Assembly: GCA_963800975.1 (NCBI GenBank)
Contig: CAWDDB010000022.1
Span: forward strand, 1-20,142
Reading direction: 5' to 3'
Length of the DNA: 20,142 nt
From: JALYGY01 sp963800975
Lineage (GTDB): Bacteria > Actinomycetota > Rubrobacteria > Rubrobacterales > Rubrobacteraceae
The stretch's first letter is position 1, and each line of letters opens with the position of its first letter. Of the stretch, positions 1 to 6,937 are shown one piece after another. Under the pieces are notes generated by a model. It had not been told where the DNA came from, ran no database searches, and worked only from the letters and a program-made list of their open reading frames with translations. Both the position numbers and the translations under genes were made by a program.

Positions 1-240
1 GATCTTGAAGGTGATTCACCACGGCTCCAACGCCTGATCGACCCCACTGCTCTCGGCCGCTTTCCGCCGAAAGTGGCCATCATCCAGTGCGGGGCCGACA
101 ACCCCTACGGACATCCCACGCCGGAGACCCTCGACAGGCTGCAGAGGGCAGGCGCGAAGGTCTTCCGCAACGATGAGGACGGGGATGTGATCGCCACCAT
201 AAAAGACCAGGAACTGCAGGTGGCCACAACGAAACGTTGA
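1..240 (+). pseudogene. 3' end of a ComEC/Rec2-type metallo-beta-lactamase-fold gene, frameshifted
   Basis: The gene enters from the left edge. Frame 2 (from base 2) reads ILKVIHHGSNA, containing the HHGS motif of ComEC-type metallo-beta-lactamase domains, then hits TGA at 35-37. The rest of the domain continues in frame 1 to the TGA at 238-240, including the family's C-terminal signature PKVAIIQCGADNPYGHP and a KVFRNDEDGDV strand. A single one-base deletion near 29-36 would join HHGSN to LIDPTALGRFPPK and explain both. The alternative, a nonsense change at 35 plus a later shift near 62, needs two lesions. In the family this domain is the extracellular nuclease-like part of the competence channel, or a stand-alone hydrolase. 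The N-terminus is outside the window, so whether membrane segments were present cannot be told. A sequencing or assembly error is an alternative to true decay. Confidence 0.7.
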
Positions 241-278
241 GCGGCGACACAGCTCGCTCTGGACTAAAGTCATTGCGC

Positions 279-306
279 TTGAGAACCGAGAATGTTCCTG
301 TATTGT
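279..306 (+). promoter_or_regulatory. Candidate sigma-70-type promoter of ssb
   Basis: TTGAGA at 279-284 matches 5 of 6 bases of the -35 consensus. TATTGT at 301-306 matches 4 of 6 of the -10 consensus, with a 16-bp spacer. It lies just after the upstream gene's stop and about 35 bp before the ssb start, so ssb probably has its own promoter. Pattern match only. Confidence 0.4.
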
Positions 307-341
307 TACCTGTGCAGGGCACACAAAAGGAGGAAAGAGAC

Positions 342-821
342 GTGGTCAATTTCAATCGTGTCATACTGGCCGGCAACATGACCAGGGACCCGGAGTTGCG
401 TTTCACCAACGACGGCATACCCGTCTGCTCCTTCGGTATTGCCGTCAACCGGGTGAGGTCGCGCAGCGAGGAGGTCGACTTCTTCAACATCTCCGCCTGG
501 CGCGAGCTCGGTGAGACTATCGCCAACTACAAGAAGAAGGGCGACCCGATCCTCGTCGAGGGTAGGTTGCAGTACCGCACCTGGGAGGCCCAGGACGGTT
601 CCAAGCGGAGCGCGGTGGACGTGGTCGCTGACAGGGTGGAGTTCCTCGGCCGGCCCGGCGACTCGGACGACGGGGCTTCTTCCGGCGGCGACCAGGCCCG
701 CCGTGGAGGCGGTGGTCGCGGCGGCCGGCGCGAAGAGGTGGAGATCGATGAAACCGACTTTGAGGATATCCCATTTAGCCACTCTAGTGTCAAACCATTG
801 ATAGCCCGAAGCATCTTGTAA
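342..821 (+). CDS. ssb: Single-stranded DNA-binding protein with extended C-terminus
   Basis: SSB coats single-stranded DNA in replication, repair and recombination and recruits partners through its acidic C-terminal tip. The OB fold fills residues 1-104 and opens with the family-typical FNRVILAGNMTRDPELR; YKKKGDPILVEGRLQYRTW is the conserved later strand pair. A Gly/Arg-rich linker (about 106-131) follows, then an acidic tail with EDIPF at residues 141-145. In SSB proteins that tip is the last thing encoded. Here the frame runs on for 14 residues to a TAA at 819-821. One extra T in the TTT at 774-776 would create TAG directly after Phe145, so a one-base deletion is a likely cause. The GTG at 342 was chosen because it starts the OB fold exactly and has AAAAGGAGGA at 325-334. 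The gene stands alone, not in an rpsF-ssb-rpsR cluster, so it may be a second SSB paralogue of the organism. Confidence 0.9.
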   Translation: MVNFNRVILAGNMTRDPELRFTNDGIPVCSFGIAVNRVRSRSEEVDFFNISAWRELGETIANYKKKGDPILVEGRLQYRTWEAQDGSKRSAVDVVADRVEFLGRPGDSDDGASSGGDQARRGGGGRGGRREEVEIDETDFEDIPFSHSSVKPLIARSIL

Positions 822-1012
822 AGTGACCTTAAAGGTCCGCAGGGGCTGTGGGGCCGAAAAGGACCTTGCAGATCGTGTAACAGAAAGAAGTTTGTGAGCG
901 TCATCGACTAAAGGTCGAGCACGGGCGTTCTTTCGTCGTCTTACTGAGTACAGGAGAAGGCTGGGCTGCCTTCACCGACACGGATCGTGAGTCGCGGCGG
1001 ACCGAACCTGTC
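822..1012. other. Gene-free stretch with nested inverted repeats
   Basis: I see no coding region here, although it lies between ssb and the convergent end of the GntR-type gene. Several perfect short inverted repeats occur: GACCTT (825-830) against AAGGTC (832-837); AAGGTCC (832-838) against GGACCTT (861-867); GAAAGAA (883-889) against TTCTTTC (928-934), enclosing TCGAC (904-908) against GTCGA (914-918); and GAAGGC (956-961) against GCCTTC (968-973). None is followed by a clear T tract on either strand, so a classical terminator is not shown. The stretch could hold transcript ends for both genes or a structured RNA. Confidence 0.3.
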
Positions 1013-1702
1013 TTACGTTCCGGCGGTGCCGTGACGTTCCGGTTCCCAGTGGTGAACCGCGCGACGGACGTGGCGGGCCATCAGGCGCTCGGCGTCGGCG
1101 GCGCGGCCCTCGCGGACTGCTTCGAGGACCTCGCGGTGTTCGGAGGCATCCGTGCGCTGCCAGTCGGGCTCCGTGCTTCGCCTGAAGAGGAGACGGCGGC
1201 CGACCTCGACGAGCCAGAGGGATTCGATCACCCGCACGAGCTCTTCGTTGCCCGAGGCCCGCGCGAGCGCGATGTGGAAGCGTCGGCTCGCATCGTGCGC
1301 TTCGATCCCGTCGCGCGCCTCCTCCTCGTCGGCGATGGCCTCCTTCATGAGGTCGAGATCCCACCCCGTCCTGCGACCGGCGGCCAGCGCCGCGATGCCC
1401 GGCTCCAGGATGGCCCTTACCTCCAATCGGCGTAGCACAGCATCGAGCCCCAGATCCGCGACCCTGAAACCCCGGTTGGAGTGGAAATCCACCAGGCCTT
1501 CGCCCGCGAGCCGCCGCAAGGCCTCGCGCACGGGGGTGCGTGAGATCCCAAGCCTCTCCGCCAGCTCCACCTGCCCGAGCCGCGCCCCCGGCGGAACCTC
1601 ACCACCAAGCACGTACCCGCGTATCCGCTCGTAGGCAAGGTCCGCCACGGAGTCGACCCGGATCGGGTCGACTCCCACCGACAAACGTGGCGACGGTTTC
1701 AT
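1013..1702 (-). CDS. GntR-family (FadR/FCD subfamily) transcriptional regulator
   Basis: A 229-residue protein. It has an N-terminal winged helix (about 15-80), with LAYERIRGYVLGGEVPPGARL and the recognition region RLGISRTPVREALRRLAGEGLV, followed by an all-helical FCD ligand-binding domain (about 88-220). FCD proteins usually sense small carboxylates and release operator DNA on binding. Candidate metal-site histidines are H143, H189 and H211. The Asp expected four residues before the first His is Ser139; the nearest Asp is D137. The gene is divergent from the catabolic operon with 173 bp between starts, and a palindromic site lies directly upstream of each transcription unit. It therefore most likely represses the operon and itself, with a pathway substrate or intermediate as inducer. 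The ATG at 1702 gives a full-length family member, but its ribosome-binding site is weak. Confidence 0.9.
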   Translation of the reverse strand: MKPSPRLSVGVDPIRVDSVADLAYERIRGYVLGGEVPPGARLGQVELAERLGISRTPVREALRRLAGEGLVDFHSNRGFRVADLGLDAVLRRLEVRAILEPGIAALAAGRRTGWDLDLMKEAIADEEEARDGIEAHDASRRFHIALARASGNEELVRVIESLWLVEVGRRLLFRRSTEPDWQRTDASEHREVLEAVREGRAADAERLMARHVRRAVHHWEPERHGTAGT

Positions 1703-1720
1703 CGCCCGATCATAGCCCGT

Positions 1721-1737
1721 GTGGATACATTATGCAA
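1721..1737. promoter_or_regulatory. Operator O1 beside the GntR gene
   Basis: GTGGATACATTATGCAA is an imperfect palindrome around a central CAT. Over 17 positions (1722-1738) it matches the second site at 1844-1860 with one difference. On the minus strand it covers CATAAT (1734-1729), a 5-of-6 match to a -10 box, 26 bp before the regulator start codon. This arrangement fits autoregulation by the FadR-type protein. Confidence 0.6.
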
Positions 1738-1777
1738 TCCATCCGAACATCGTCACTAACCAGCTGACCCATACAGG

Positions 1778-1812
1778 GAGTCGGCCCGGCAGAATCCCGC
1801 GCGAGCCGACTC
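1778..1812. repeat. 8-bp perfect inverted repeat upstream of the operon promoter
   Basis: GAGTCGGC (1778-1785) and GCCGACTC (1805-1812) are exact reverse complements separated by 19 bp. The pair sits just upstream of the -35 box at 1825 and is unrelated in sequence to O1 and O2. It could be a second regulator's binding site or simply a structure at the boundary between the divergent units. Confidence 0.35.
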
Positions 1813-1824
1813 GGGTGGAGAGTC

Positions 1825-1853
1825 TTGACACGAACTCTGTCTTTGGATACATT
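1825..1853 (+). promoter_or_regulatory. Promoter of the catabolic operon
   Basis: TTGACA at 1825-1830 is a perfect -35 consensus. TACATT at 1848-1853 matches 4 of 6 of the -10 consensus, with a 17-bp spacer. Transcription would begin near 1860, giving a leader of only about 16 nt before the ATG at 1876. The -10 box is buried in operator O2, so a bound repressor would block polymerase directly. Confidence 0.65.
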
Positions 1854-1859
1854 ATCCAA
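1843..1859. promoter_or_regulatory. Operator O2 over the -10 box
   Basis: TTGGATA (1843-1849) and TATCCAA (1853-1859) form a perfect 7-bp inverted repeat around CAT. The size, symmetry and promoter-overlapping position are typical of operators bound by dimers of FadR/VanR-type GntR proteins. The site shares 16 of 17 bases with O1, 122 bp away. Confidence 0.7.
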
Positions 1860-1875
1860 TACGAAAGGAGTTGGA

Positions 1876-2727
1876 ATGGGAAGAAGGGTAAGGGTCCTGC
1901 ACGAAGGCGAGCCTGCATGGGGCAGGCTCGAGGGGGGAGAGGTTGTCCTGGAAGGGGGGGGACGAGTCTCTGGGGCGGAGGCCGAGTATCTGGCGCCGGC
2001 GGAACCGACCAAGATCCTCGCGGTCCACCTGACCTACCGCAGCCGCGTCGAGGAGTACGCGGCGAACGTGCCACCGCAGCCTTCTTACTTCCTGAAACCG
2101 ACGACCACCCTGAACGGGCACCGCGGTGTGATCAGGCGCCCTCGGGGCACGGAGTTCCTCAACTACGAGGGCGAGCTGGCGGTCATTGTCGGGCGCCGGA
2201 TGAAGGGGGTGGCTGAAGAAGATGCCCTTTCTTACGTCGGCGGCTACGCGTGTGCCAACGACGTGGGGTTGCACGATTTCAGGCATGCGGACCGGGGTTC
2301 CATGTTGCGCGTCAAGGGGCAGGACGGGTTCTTGCCGCTCGGTCCCGAGGTGGTCTCGGCTGAGGAGTTCGATGCAGAGGACTTCCGGCTTAGGACCTAC
2401 CTCAACGGGGAGGTGGTGCAGGAGGGGGGATCCGACGACCTCATCTTCCCCGTCGCCTACCAGCTGGCCGATCTGTGCCGCCTGATCACGCTGGAGCCCG
2501 GTGATGTGGTCCTGACCGGAACGCCCGCGAACTCGAGGCCCATGAAGCCCGGAGACGTGGTCGAGGTGGAGATCGACGGCCTCGGACGCCTGACGAATAC
2601 TGTCGAGGAGTGGGACGTGGACCTCACAGGGCCCGGCGAGCAGCCCGAGACCTCGGCCAATACGCTGCACGTCGCCCTCGCCGTCCCGGAGGAGGAGGCC
2701 GAGAAGATGGTCTCGGAGGGCGGGTGA
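1876..2727 (+). CDS. Fumarylacetoacetate hydrolase-family protein (HpaG/MhpD-type fold)
   Basis: 283 residues. The C-terminal FAH core begins near residue 45 and shows SYFLKPTTTLNG, the acidic metal-binding segment NYEGELAVIVG (E98, E100), ANDVGLHDF with D129, the KGQDGFLPLGP loop (147-157) and LTGTPANS. FAH-fold enzymes of this length are typically isomerases, decarboxylases or hydrolases of dicarboxylic ring-cleavage products, such as HpaG in homoprotocatechuate degradation. With a ring-cleavage dioxygenase in the same operon, I infer it processes the linear product; the exact reaction is not readable from sequence. The ATG at 1876 was chosen because AAAGGAG at 1864-1870 sits 5 nt upstream. 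A longer TTG start at 1825 would overlap the promoter. The last 30 or so residues form a charged tail beyond the usual core. It is first gene of the operon and overlaps the next by GTGA. Confidence 0.88.
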   Translation: MGRRVRVLHEGEPAWGRLEGGEVVLEGGGRVSGAEAEYLAPAEPTKILAVHLTYRSRVEEYAANVPPQPSYFLKPTTTLNGHRGVIRRPRGTEFLNYEGELAVIVGRRMKGVAEEDALSYVGGYACANDVGLHDFRHADRGSMLRVKGQDGFLPLGPEVVSAEEFDAEDFRLRTYLNGEVVQEGGSDDLIFPVAYQLADLCRLITLEPGDVVLTGTPANSRPMKPGDVVEVEIDGLGRLTNTVEEWDVDLTGPGEQPETSANTLHVALAVPEEEAEKMVSEGG

Positions 2728-3437
2728 AACCAGTCCTGATCCGTCAGCACGAGGAGATGACGCCGCCGGGCCTGCTGGTCGAGTGGCTGGAGGATCGCGG
2801 CATTTCATATGAGGTGCACTACTCCTACAAGGACGAGTCGATCCCCGATCCATCCGACTATTCGTTCGTAGCTTCGCTGGGTTCCCCTTACGGTCCCAAC
2901 GACACGCACGAGCCTGGGGTAGTGACGGAGTTGGAGTTGATCGGGGCCGCCGTAGAGAAGGATATCCCCGTGCTCGGGCTGTGCTTTGGGGGCGAGGTGC
3001 TCTCCGCCGTGCTTGGCGGGCGTGTAGAGCGGGCGCCGGTGCCGGAGCTCGGCTGGCGAGAGATCGAGACCGACGATCCGGGCGCGATCCCCTCAGGTCC
3101 CTGGCTGGAGTGGCACTACGAGCGCTTCACGACCCCGCCGGGCGCCGTGGAGGTGGCGCGCACGGCCGACGCCGTGCAGGCGTTCCGGCTCGGGCCACAC
3201 CTCGGGGTCCAGTTCCACCCGGAGAGCACCGTCGAGATCGTCGCAGATTGGGCGGGCGCGGATGCCGAGAATCTGGCGAAGCTCGGTATAGAGAACGGAA
3301 GGGATCTTCTTGCCATCCCGCCAGAGCGGGAGGAGGCGGCCAGGGAGGCAGCCTTCCGCCTCTTCGACGCCTTTCTGGCGGAGGCCGCAACGCACGGATC
3401 TGAGAACTCAGCCGGCGGCGCCGGCGGGAAGGAGTAG
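2724..3437 (+). CDS. Class I glutamine amidotransferase-like hydrolase (candidate gamma-glutamyl amide hydrolase)
   Basis: 237 residues. The class I glutamine amidotransferase triad is complete: C87 in the nucleophile elbow LGLCFGGEVL, and H165 and E167 in GVQFHPEST. There is no synthetase domain, so it is a free-standing GATase1 protein. Stand-alone members beside a glutamine-synthetase-like gene include AtdA2/TdnT of aniline degradation; PuuD plays the comparable role in the putrescine pathway. Such proteins hydrolyse the gamma-glutamyl amide made by the ligase. I infer the same role here, either releasing glutamate after the amine has been modified or proofreading stray products. The start is the GTG at 2724, overlapping the preceding stop as GTGA, with GGAGGG at 2715-2720. 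The ligase gene follows after 2 nt. The last 14 or so residues are Gly/Ala-rich and probably disordered. Confidence 0.88.
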   Translation: MKPVLIRQHEEMTPPGLLVEWLEDRGISYEVHYSYKDESIPDPSDYSFVASLGSPYGPNDTHEPGVVTELELIGAAVEKDIPVLGLCFGGEVLSAVLGGRVERAPVPELGWREIETDDPGAIPSGPWLEWHYERFTTPPGAVEVARTADAVQAFRLGPHLGVQFHPESTVEIVADWAGADAENLAKLGIENGRDLLAIPPEREEAAREAAFRLFDAFLAEAATHGSENSAGGAGGKE

Positions 3438-3439
3438 TC

Positions 3440-4783
3440 GTGGTCCAGAAAGAGGAACTCGTGGCCAGGCCGCCCGAGTTGTCCGACGAGTCCGTGACGT
3501 GCGTGAGGGTGCTTTACCCCGACTTGCACGGCGTGGCGCGGGGCAAAGACGTGCCCATAGGTGAGTTCGAGCGTGCGATCGAACACGGGCTCGCGTTCTG
3601 TTCGGCGGTCATGGGGACCGATCTTCGCCACACCCCGGTCGTGGGCGGCGAGGAGGGATACCCCGACCTGATCGCCTTCCCCGACCTCTCGACGATGACC
3701 CTCGTCCCCTGGGAACCGGGCGTGGCGTGCTGCATCGCCGACCTGTACCCGGTCGGTGAACACCCCCCGCCCGCCGACCCGCGAGGCGCCGTGCGCCGCG
3801 CCGTCGCAGGCTTCGAAGAGTTGGGTTACGCACCTGTCGTGGGACCCGAGCTCGAGTTCTTCCTGTGCGAACGAGACTCCGAGGCGCCCGGCGGTATGCG
3901 CCGCTACGTGGACAACCTGAGCATGGTCTACACGGTAGGCCCGCAGGCCGACCCTCGTGGGGTGGTGCGCGAGATCGCGGAGGCCCTTTCGAACCTCGGC
4001 ATGGGGACGTTCGCGGCCAACCACGAGTTCATGAACTCGCAGTACGAGATCAACCTGCAGCACGCGCCCGCGTTGACGGCCTCCGACCGCGCCTTCCGTC
4101 TCAAGTGCGCCGTGAAGGACGTCGCCGCGTTACACGGCCTGATCGCCACGTTCATGGGTAAACCGTTCAACGATCAGGGCGGCTCGGGATTCCATTTCCA
4201 CTTCTCGCTCGACCGCGACGGCAACAACGCCTTCGCCGACGACTCCAACCCCGACGGCGTCTCCGAAGAATTCCGCCACTTCACGGCCGGCATCATGGCC
4301 CACGCCCGGGCGCTGACGGCGTTCCTGAACCCGACCATAAACGCCTACCGGCGGCTCGTCCCCGACTCGCTGGCGCCGACGCACGCCAACTGGGGCTGGG
4401 ACAACCGCACGGCCTTCGTCCGCGTACCGCCCGAGCGGGGAAGGGCCACGCGGGTCGAAGTCCGCGTGGGCGACGGCAGCGCGAACCCTTACCTCGCCGC
4501 CGCAGCGACCCTGTTCGCCGGGCTGCACGGCGTGCGCGAGAAGCTGCCGCTCGGTCTGCCCGTTGGCGGCGATGCCTATACCCTGGCCGAAGAGGAGGCC
4601 GGTGGGCAGTTGCCGGACTCCCTCAGTGATGCCCTCGACGCGCTGGAAGCCGACGAGGTGCTGCGCGAGGCGATGGGACCGCAGATCGTCGACACGTTCC
4701 TCACCATGAAGCGGTTCGAGGTAGAGCGCCACCGCACCTGGGTGTCGGACTGGGAGATCGACGAGTACCTGCATCACCTCTAG
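3440..4783 (+). CDS. Glutamine synthetase-family ligase (candidate gamma-glutamyl amine/arylamine synthetase)
   Basis: 447 residues, near the usual length of class I GS-like ligases. Visible landmarks are an N-terminal beta-grasp region with PDLIAFPDLSTMTLVPWEPG, metal/substrate acidic residues in GPELEFFLCE (E137, E139) and NHEFMNSQYEINLQ (E196, E203), the GSGFHFHFSL nucleotide/metal segment (248-257, H252), NPTINAYRRL (297-306) and the C-terminal VEVRVGDGSANPYLAAAA (E340, R342). No adenylylation-loop tyrosine motif of housekeeping GlnA was recognised. Relatives such as PuuA, IpuC and AtdA1/TdnQ couple ATP hydrolysis to joining glutamate to an amine. Next to a GATase-like hydrolase and ring-degrading enzymes, an aromatic or arylalkyl amine is the most likely acceptor; this is inference. 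The GTG start has AAGGAG at 3430-3435 inside the upstream stop region. Ordinary ammonia-fixing GS is less likely. Confidence 0.88.
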   Translation: MVQKEELVARPPELSDESVTCVRVLYPDLHGVARGKDVPIGEFERAIEHGLAFCSAVMGTDLRHTPVVGGEEGYPDLIAFPDLSTMTLVPWEPGVACCIADLYPVGEHPPPADPRGAVRRAVAGFEELGYAPVVGPELEFFLCERDSEAPGGMRRYVDNLSMVYTVGPQADPRGVVREIAEALSNLGMGTFAANHEFMNSQYEINLQHAPALTASDRAFRLKCAVKDVAALHGLIATFMGKPFNDQGGSGFHFHFSLDRDGNNAFADDSNPDGVSEEFRHFTAGIMAHARALTAFLNPTINAYRRLVPDSLAPTHANWGWDNRTAFVRVPPERGRATRVEVRVGDGSANPYLAAAATLFAGLHGVREKLPLGLPVGGDAYTLAEEEAGGQLPDSLSDALDALEADEVLREAMGPQIVDTFLTMKRFEVERHRTWVSDWEIDEYLHHL

Positions 4784-4793
4784 GAGGCCGACG

Positions 4794-6017
4794 ATGACCG
4801 ACGTGAGTGTGCCGCTCGAAGAGATAGACCTCTCCAGCCACGACGCCTTCGTCGAGCGGGTACCCCACGAGTGGTTCCGCACCCTGCGCCACGAAGACCC
4901 CGTGCACTTCAACCCCGAGCCCGACGGTCCTGGCTTCTACGCTGTAACGCGTTACGGGGATATCCGGGCCGTGCACCGCAACTTCATGGTGTACTCCTCG
5001 GAGGTCGGAGGGACCTCGCTCGAGGATCTGGACCAGGACCAGATCGAAGCCCGCAAGTCCATGATCGACACCGACCCGCCGCGCCACACCGAGCTCAGGA
5101 AGCTGATCGCCCGCCGTTTCACCTCCCGCGCCGTAACGGTGTGGGAAGAGGCCGTACGAACGGTCTGCGACCGGGTCCTTACCGAAGCGCTGCCCAAGGG
5201 CGAGTTCGACTTCGTGGAGGAGATCTCCTCGGAGATCCCTATGCAGGTCTTCGCCGAGATCCTTGGCGTGCCGCAGGAAGACCGCCGCCACATCGTGGAG
5301 ATGGGCGACCGAATCCTCGGCAACCAGGACCCAGAGTACGTCCAACCCGTCGAGGACGCCCACAGGATGCTGCCGTTCTCCAGCCCCGTCGCGCAGGAGA
5401 TGTTCGAGTTCGGGCGCAAGCTGGCCGACGCGCGGCGCAAGAACCCCCGCGACGACATCATCTCACTCCTTCTCTCCGCCGACCTCACCCAGCGCGAGTT
5501 CGACGTATACTTCGTGCTGCTCGCCACAGCCGGCAACGAGACGACGCGGCACACCATCAGCCACGGACTACTGGCCCTCCTGGAGTACCCCGACCAGTTG
5601 GAACGCCTCCGCCGCGACCCGTCCCTGTACAAACCGGCCGCAGATGAGATGCTCCGCTGGGCAACGGCCGTACACTACTTCCGGCGCACCACGACCGAGG
5701 ACACCGAGCTTGCGGGAACCGGGATCCCGGCCGGCTCGAAGGTGACGACCTGGCTCGTTTCGGGCAACCGCGACGAGGAGGTCTTCGAGAACCCCGACTC
5801 CTTCGACGTAGGCCGCGAGCCGAACAAGCACATGGCGTTCGGGCCCGGCGGCATCCACCACTGCCTGGGCGCGCACCTGGCGCGTCTGGAGGTCCGCATC
5901 GCCTTCGAGGAGATGCTGAAACGCGTCGATGGCTTCGAACTCACTGGACCGCCCGAGCGCCTGCGCTCCAACTTCTTCAACGGCATCAAACGCCTGCCCG
6001 TGCGGGTTACCCAATGA
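4794..6017 (+). CDS. Cytochrome P450 monooxygenase
   Basis: A 407-residue soluble bacterial P450 with all hallmarks: DPPRHTELRKL in the C-helix (94-104), the I-helix oxygen-activation segment ATAGNETTRH (244-253), the K-helix ExxR (E285-R288) and the heme loop FGPGGIHHCLGAHLAR with thiolate Cys357. The heme loop has the FGxGG(x)HxC spacing and the I-helix the AGNETTR style of the actinobacterial CYP124/125/142 neighbourhood, though the exact family cannot be assigned by eye. No ferredoxin or reductase gene is present in the operon, so electrons must come from partners elsewhere. Position between the gamma-glutamyl ligase and the ring-cleavage dioxygenase suggests it hydroxylates the substrate or its gamma-glutamyl derivative, the job done by Rieske oxygenases in aniline operons. 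AGGAGG at 4782-4788 precedes the ATG, and its stop overlaps the next start as ATGA. Confidence 0.95.
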   Translation: MTDVSVPLEEIDLSSHDAFVERVPHEWFRTLRHEDPVHFNPEPDGPGFYAVTRYGDIRAVHRNFMVYSSEVGGTSLEDLDQDQIEARKSMIDTDPPRHTELRKLIARRFTSRAVTVWEEAVRTVCDRVLTEALPKGEFDFVEEISSEIPMQVFAEILGVPQEDRRHIVEMGDRILGNQDPEYVQPVEDAHRMLPFSSPVAQEMFEFGRKLADARRKNPRDDIISLLLSADLTQREFDVYFVLLATAGNETTRHTISHGLLALLEYPDQLERLRRDPSLYKPAADEMLRWATAVHYFRRTTTEDTELAGTGIPAGSKVTTWLVSGNRDEEVFENPDSFDVGREPNKHMAFGPGGIHHCLGAHLARLEVRIAFEEMLKRVDGFELTGPPERLRSNFFNGIKRLPVRVTQ

Positions 6018-6937
6018 TCTCGCTGCGCAGGATAGACCACGTGAGCCTGCGCGTGACCGACGTGGAAGACGCTTCCCGCCGCTGGTGCGCCCAGTTCGGC
6101 CTCGTAGAACGCGAGCGAGCCGCCCGCCACACCCGCCTGGCCTGCGACGACGAGCCCTACTCCCTGGAACTGATCGCCGCCGAATCCCCTGGCATCGGGC
6201 ACGTGGCCTACGAGTTGCGGCGCTCGTGCACGCCCGAAGATGCCCGTCAGCATTTCGAAGATCTCGGCGTCGACTACGAGGAGCGTGACGGCGGGCTGGA
6301 AGTAGTGGACCCTGAGGGGAACAGAGTCCTCATCCTGCCCTACAGGGAGCCTGAGTTACGCTGGACGGCGCACGCGCGGCCTGCGAAGGATCAGACGGTC
6401 GGCCATCCGCGCAAGCTCGGGCACGTCAACTTCCTGACCGGCGAGATCTCCCGCGGGGTCGAGTTCTACACGCGCGTTCTCGGCATGCGGGTAACGGACT
6501 GGCTCGGCGACGGGGGCGTGTGGTTCCACGTAGGTAGCGACCATCACGTGATGGCGCTCGTGGACAAGGGCTACAGCCACCTGCACCACCTCGCCTTCGA
6601 CGTGGTGGACATCGGGCAGATGCGGGTGGCGCTCGACCATCTCGGAAGGCACGGACGCTGGCTCGGCTGGGGACCCGTGCGACACGGCATAGGCGGGAAC
6701 ATCGCTTCCTACGTGCGCATCGTCGAGGAGGAGTGTTTCGTGGAGCTGTACTGCGACATGGAGCAGCTGGAGGCCGAGCACGAGCCGCGCCGCTGGCCGG
6801 ACAACCGCTACTCTTCCAACACGTGGGGGCCTCTGCCGCCAAGATCCTACTTCCGTTTCGACGCCGCGGCCGTCGCCTCCGAGCGCGAGAGCCTGGAGAT
6901 GCTGGGAAGGCCACTCCCCGAGGAGGTCAACGCATGA
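6014..6937 (+). CDS. Type I (VOC-fold) extradiol ring-cleavage dioxygenase
   Basis: 307 residues with two vicinal-oxygen-chelate modules. The N-terminal module (about 5-112) opens with LRRIDHVSLRVTDVEDASRRW. The catalytic C-terminal module (about 133-250) begins KLGHVNFLTGEISRGVEFYTRVLGMRV. The Fe(II) or Mn(II) ligands of the 2-His-1-carboxylate triad are visible as H137 (GHVNF), a His of LHHLAFDV (H191/H192) and E244 (FVELYCD). Such enzymes cleave catechols next to the diol to give hydroxymuconic-semialdehyde-type products, as in the HpaD, BphC and XylE families. The substrate is presumably an alkyl-substituted or carboxyalkyl catechol produced upstream; the downstream aldehyde dehydrogenase would suit a homoprotocatechuate-type product. 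The C-terminal 55 or so residues are an extension beyond the module, rich in Trp, Arg and Pro at first. The ATG overlaps the P450 stop (ATGA) and its own stop overlaps the next start. Confidence 0.9.
   Translation: MISLRRIDHVSLRVTDVEDASRRWCAQFGLVERERAARHTRLACDDEPYSLELIAAESPGIGHVAYELRRSCTPEDARQHFEDLGVDYEERDGGLEVVDPEGNRVLILPYREPELRWTAHARPAKDQTVGHPRKLGHVNFLTGEISRGVEFYTRVLGMRVTDWLGDGGVWFHVGSDHHVMALVDKGYSHLHHLAFDVVDIGQMRVALDHLGRHGRWLGWGPVRHGIGGNIASYVRIVEEECFVELYCDMEQLEAEHEPRRWPDNRYSSNTWGPLPPRSYFRFDAAAVASERESLEMLGRPLPEEVNA

Noticed and set aside
1825..1875. Upstream TTG start for the FAH-family gene
   Set aside because: It would translate the -35 box and operator; the ATG at 1876 has a strong ribosome-binding site and a family-typical N-terminus.
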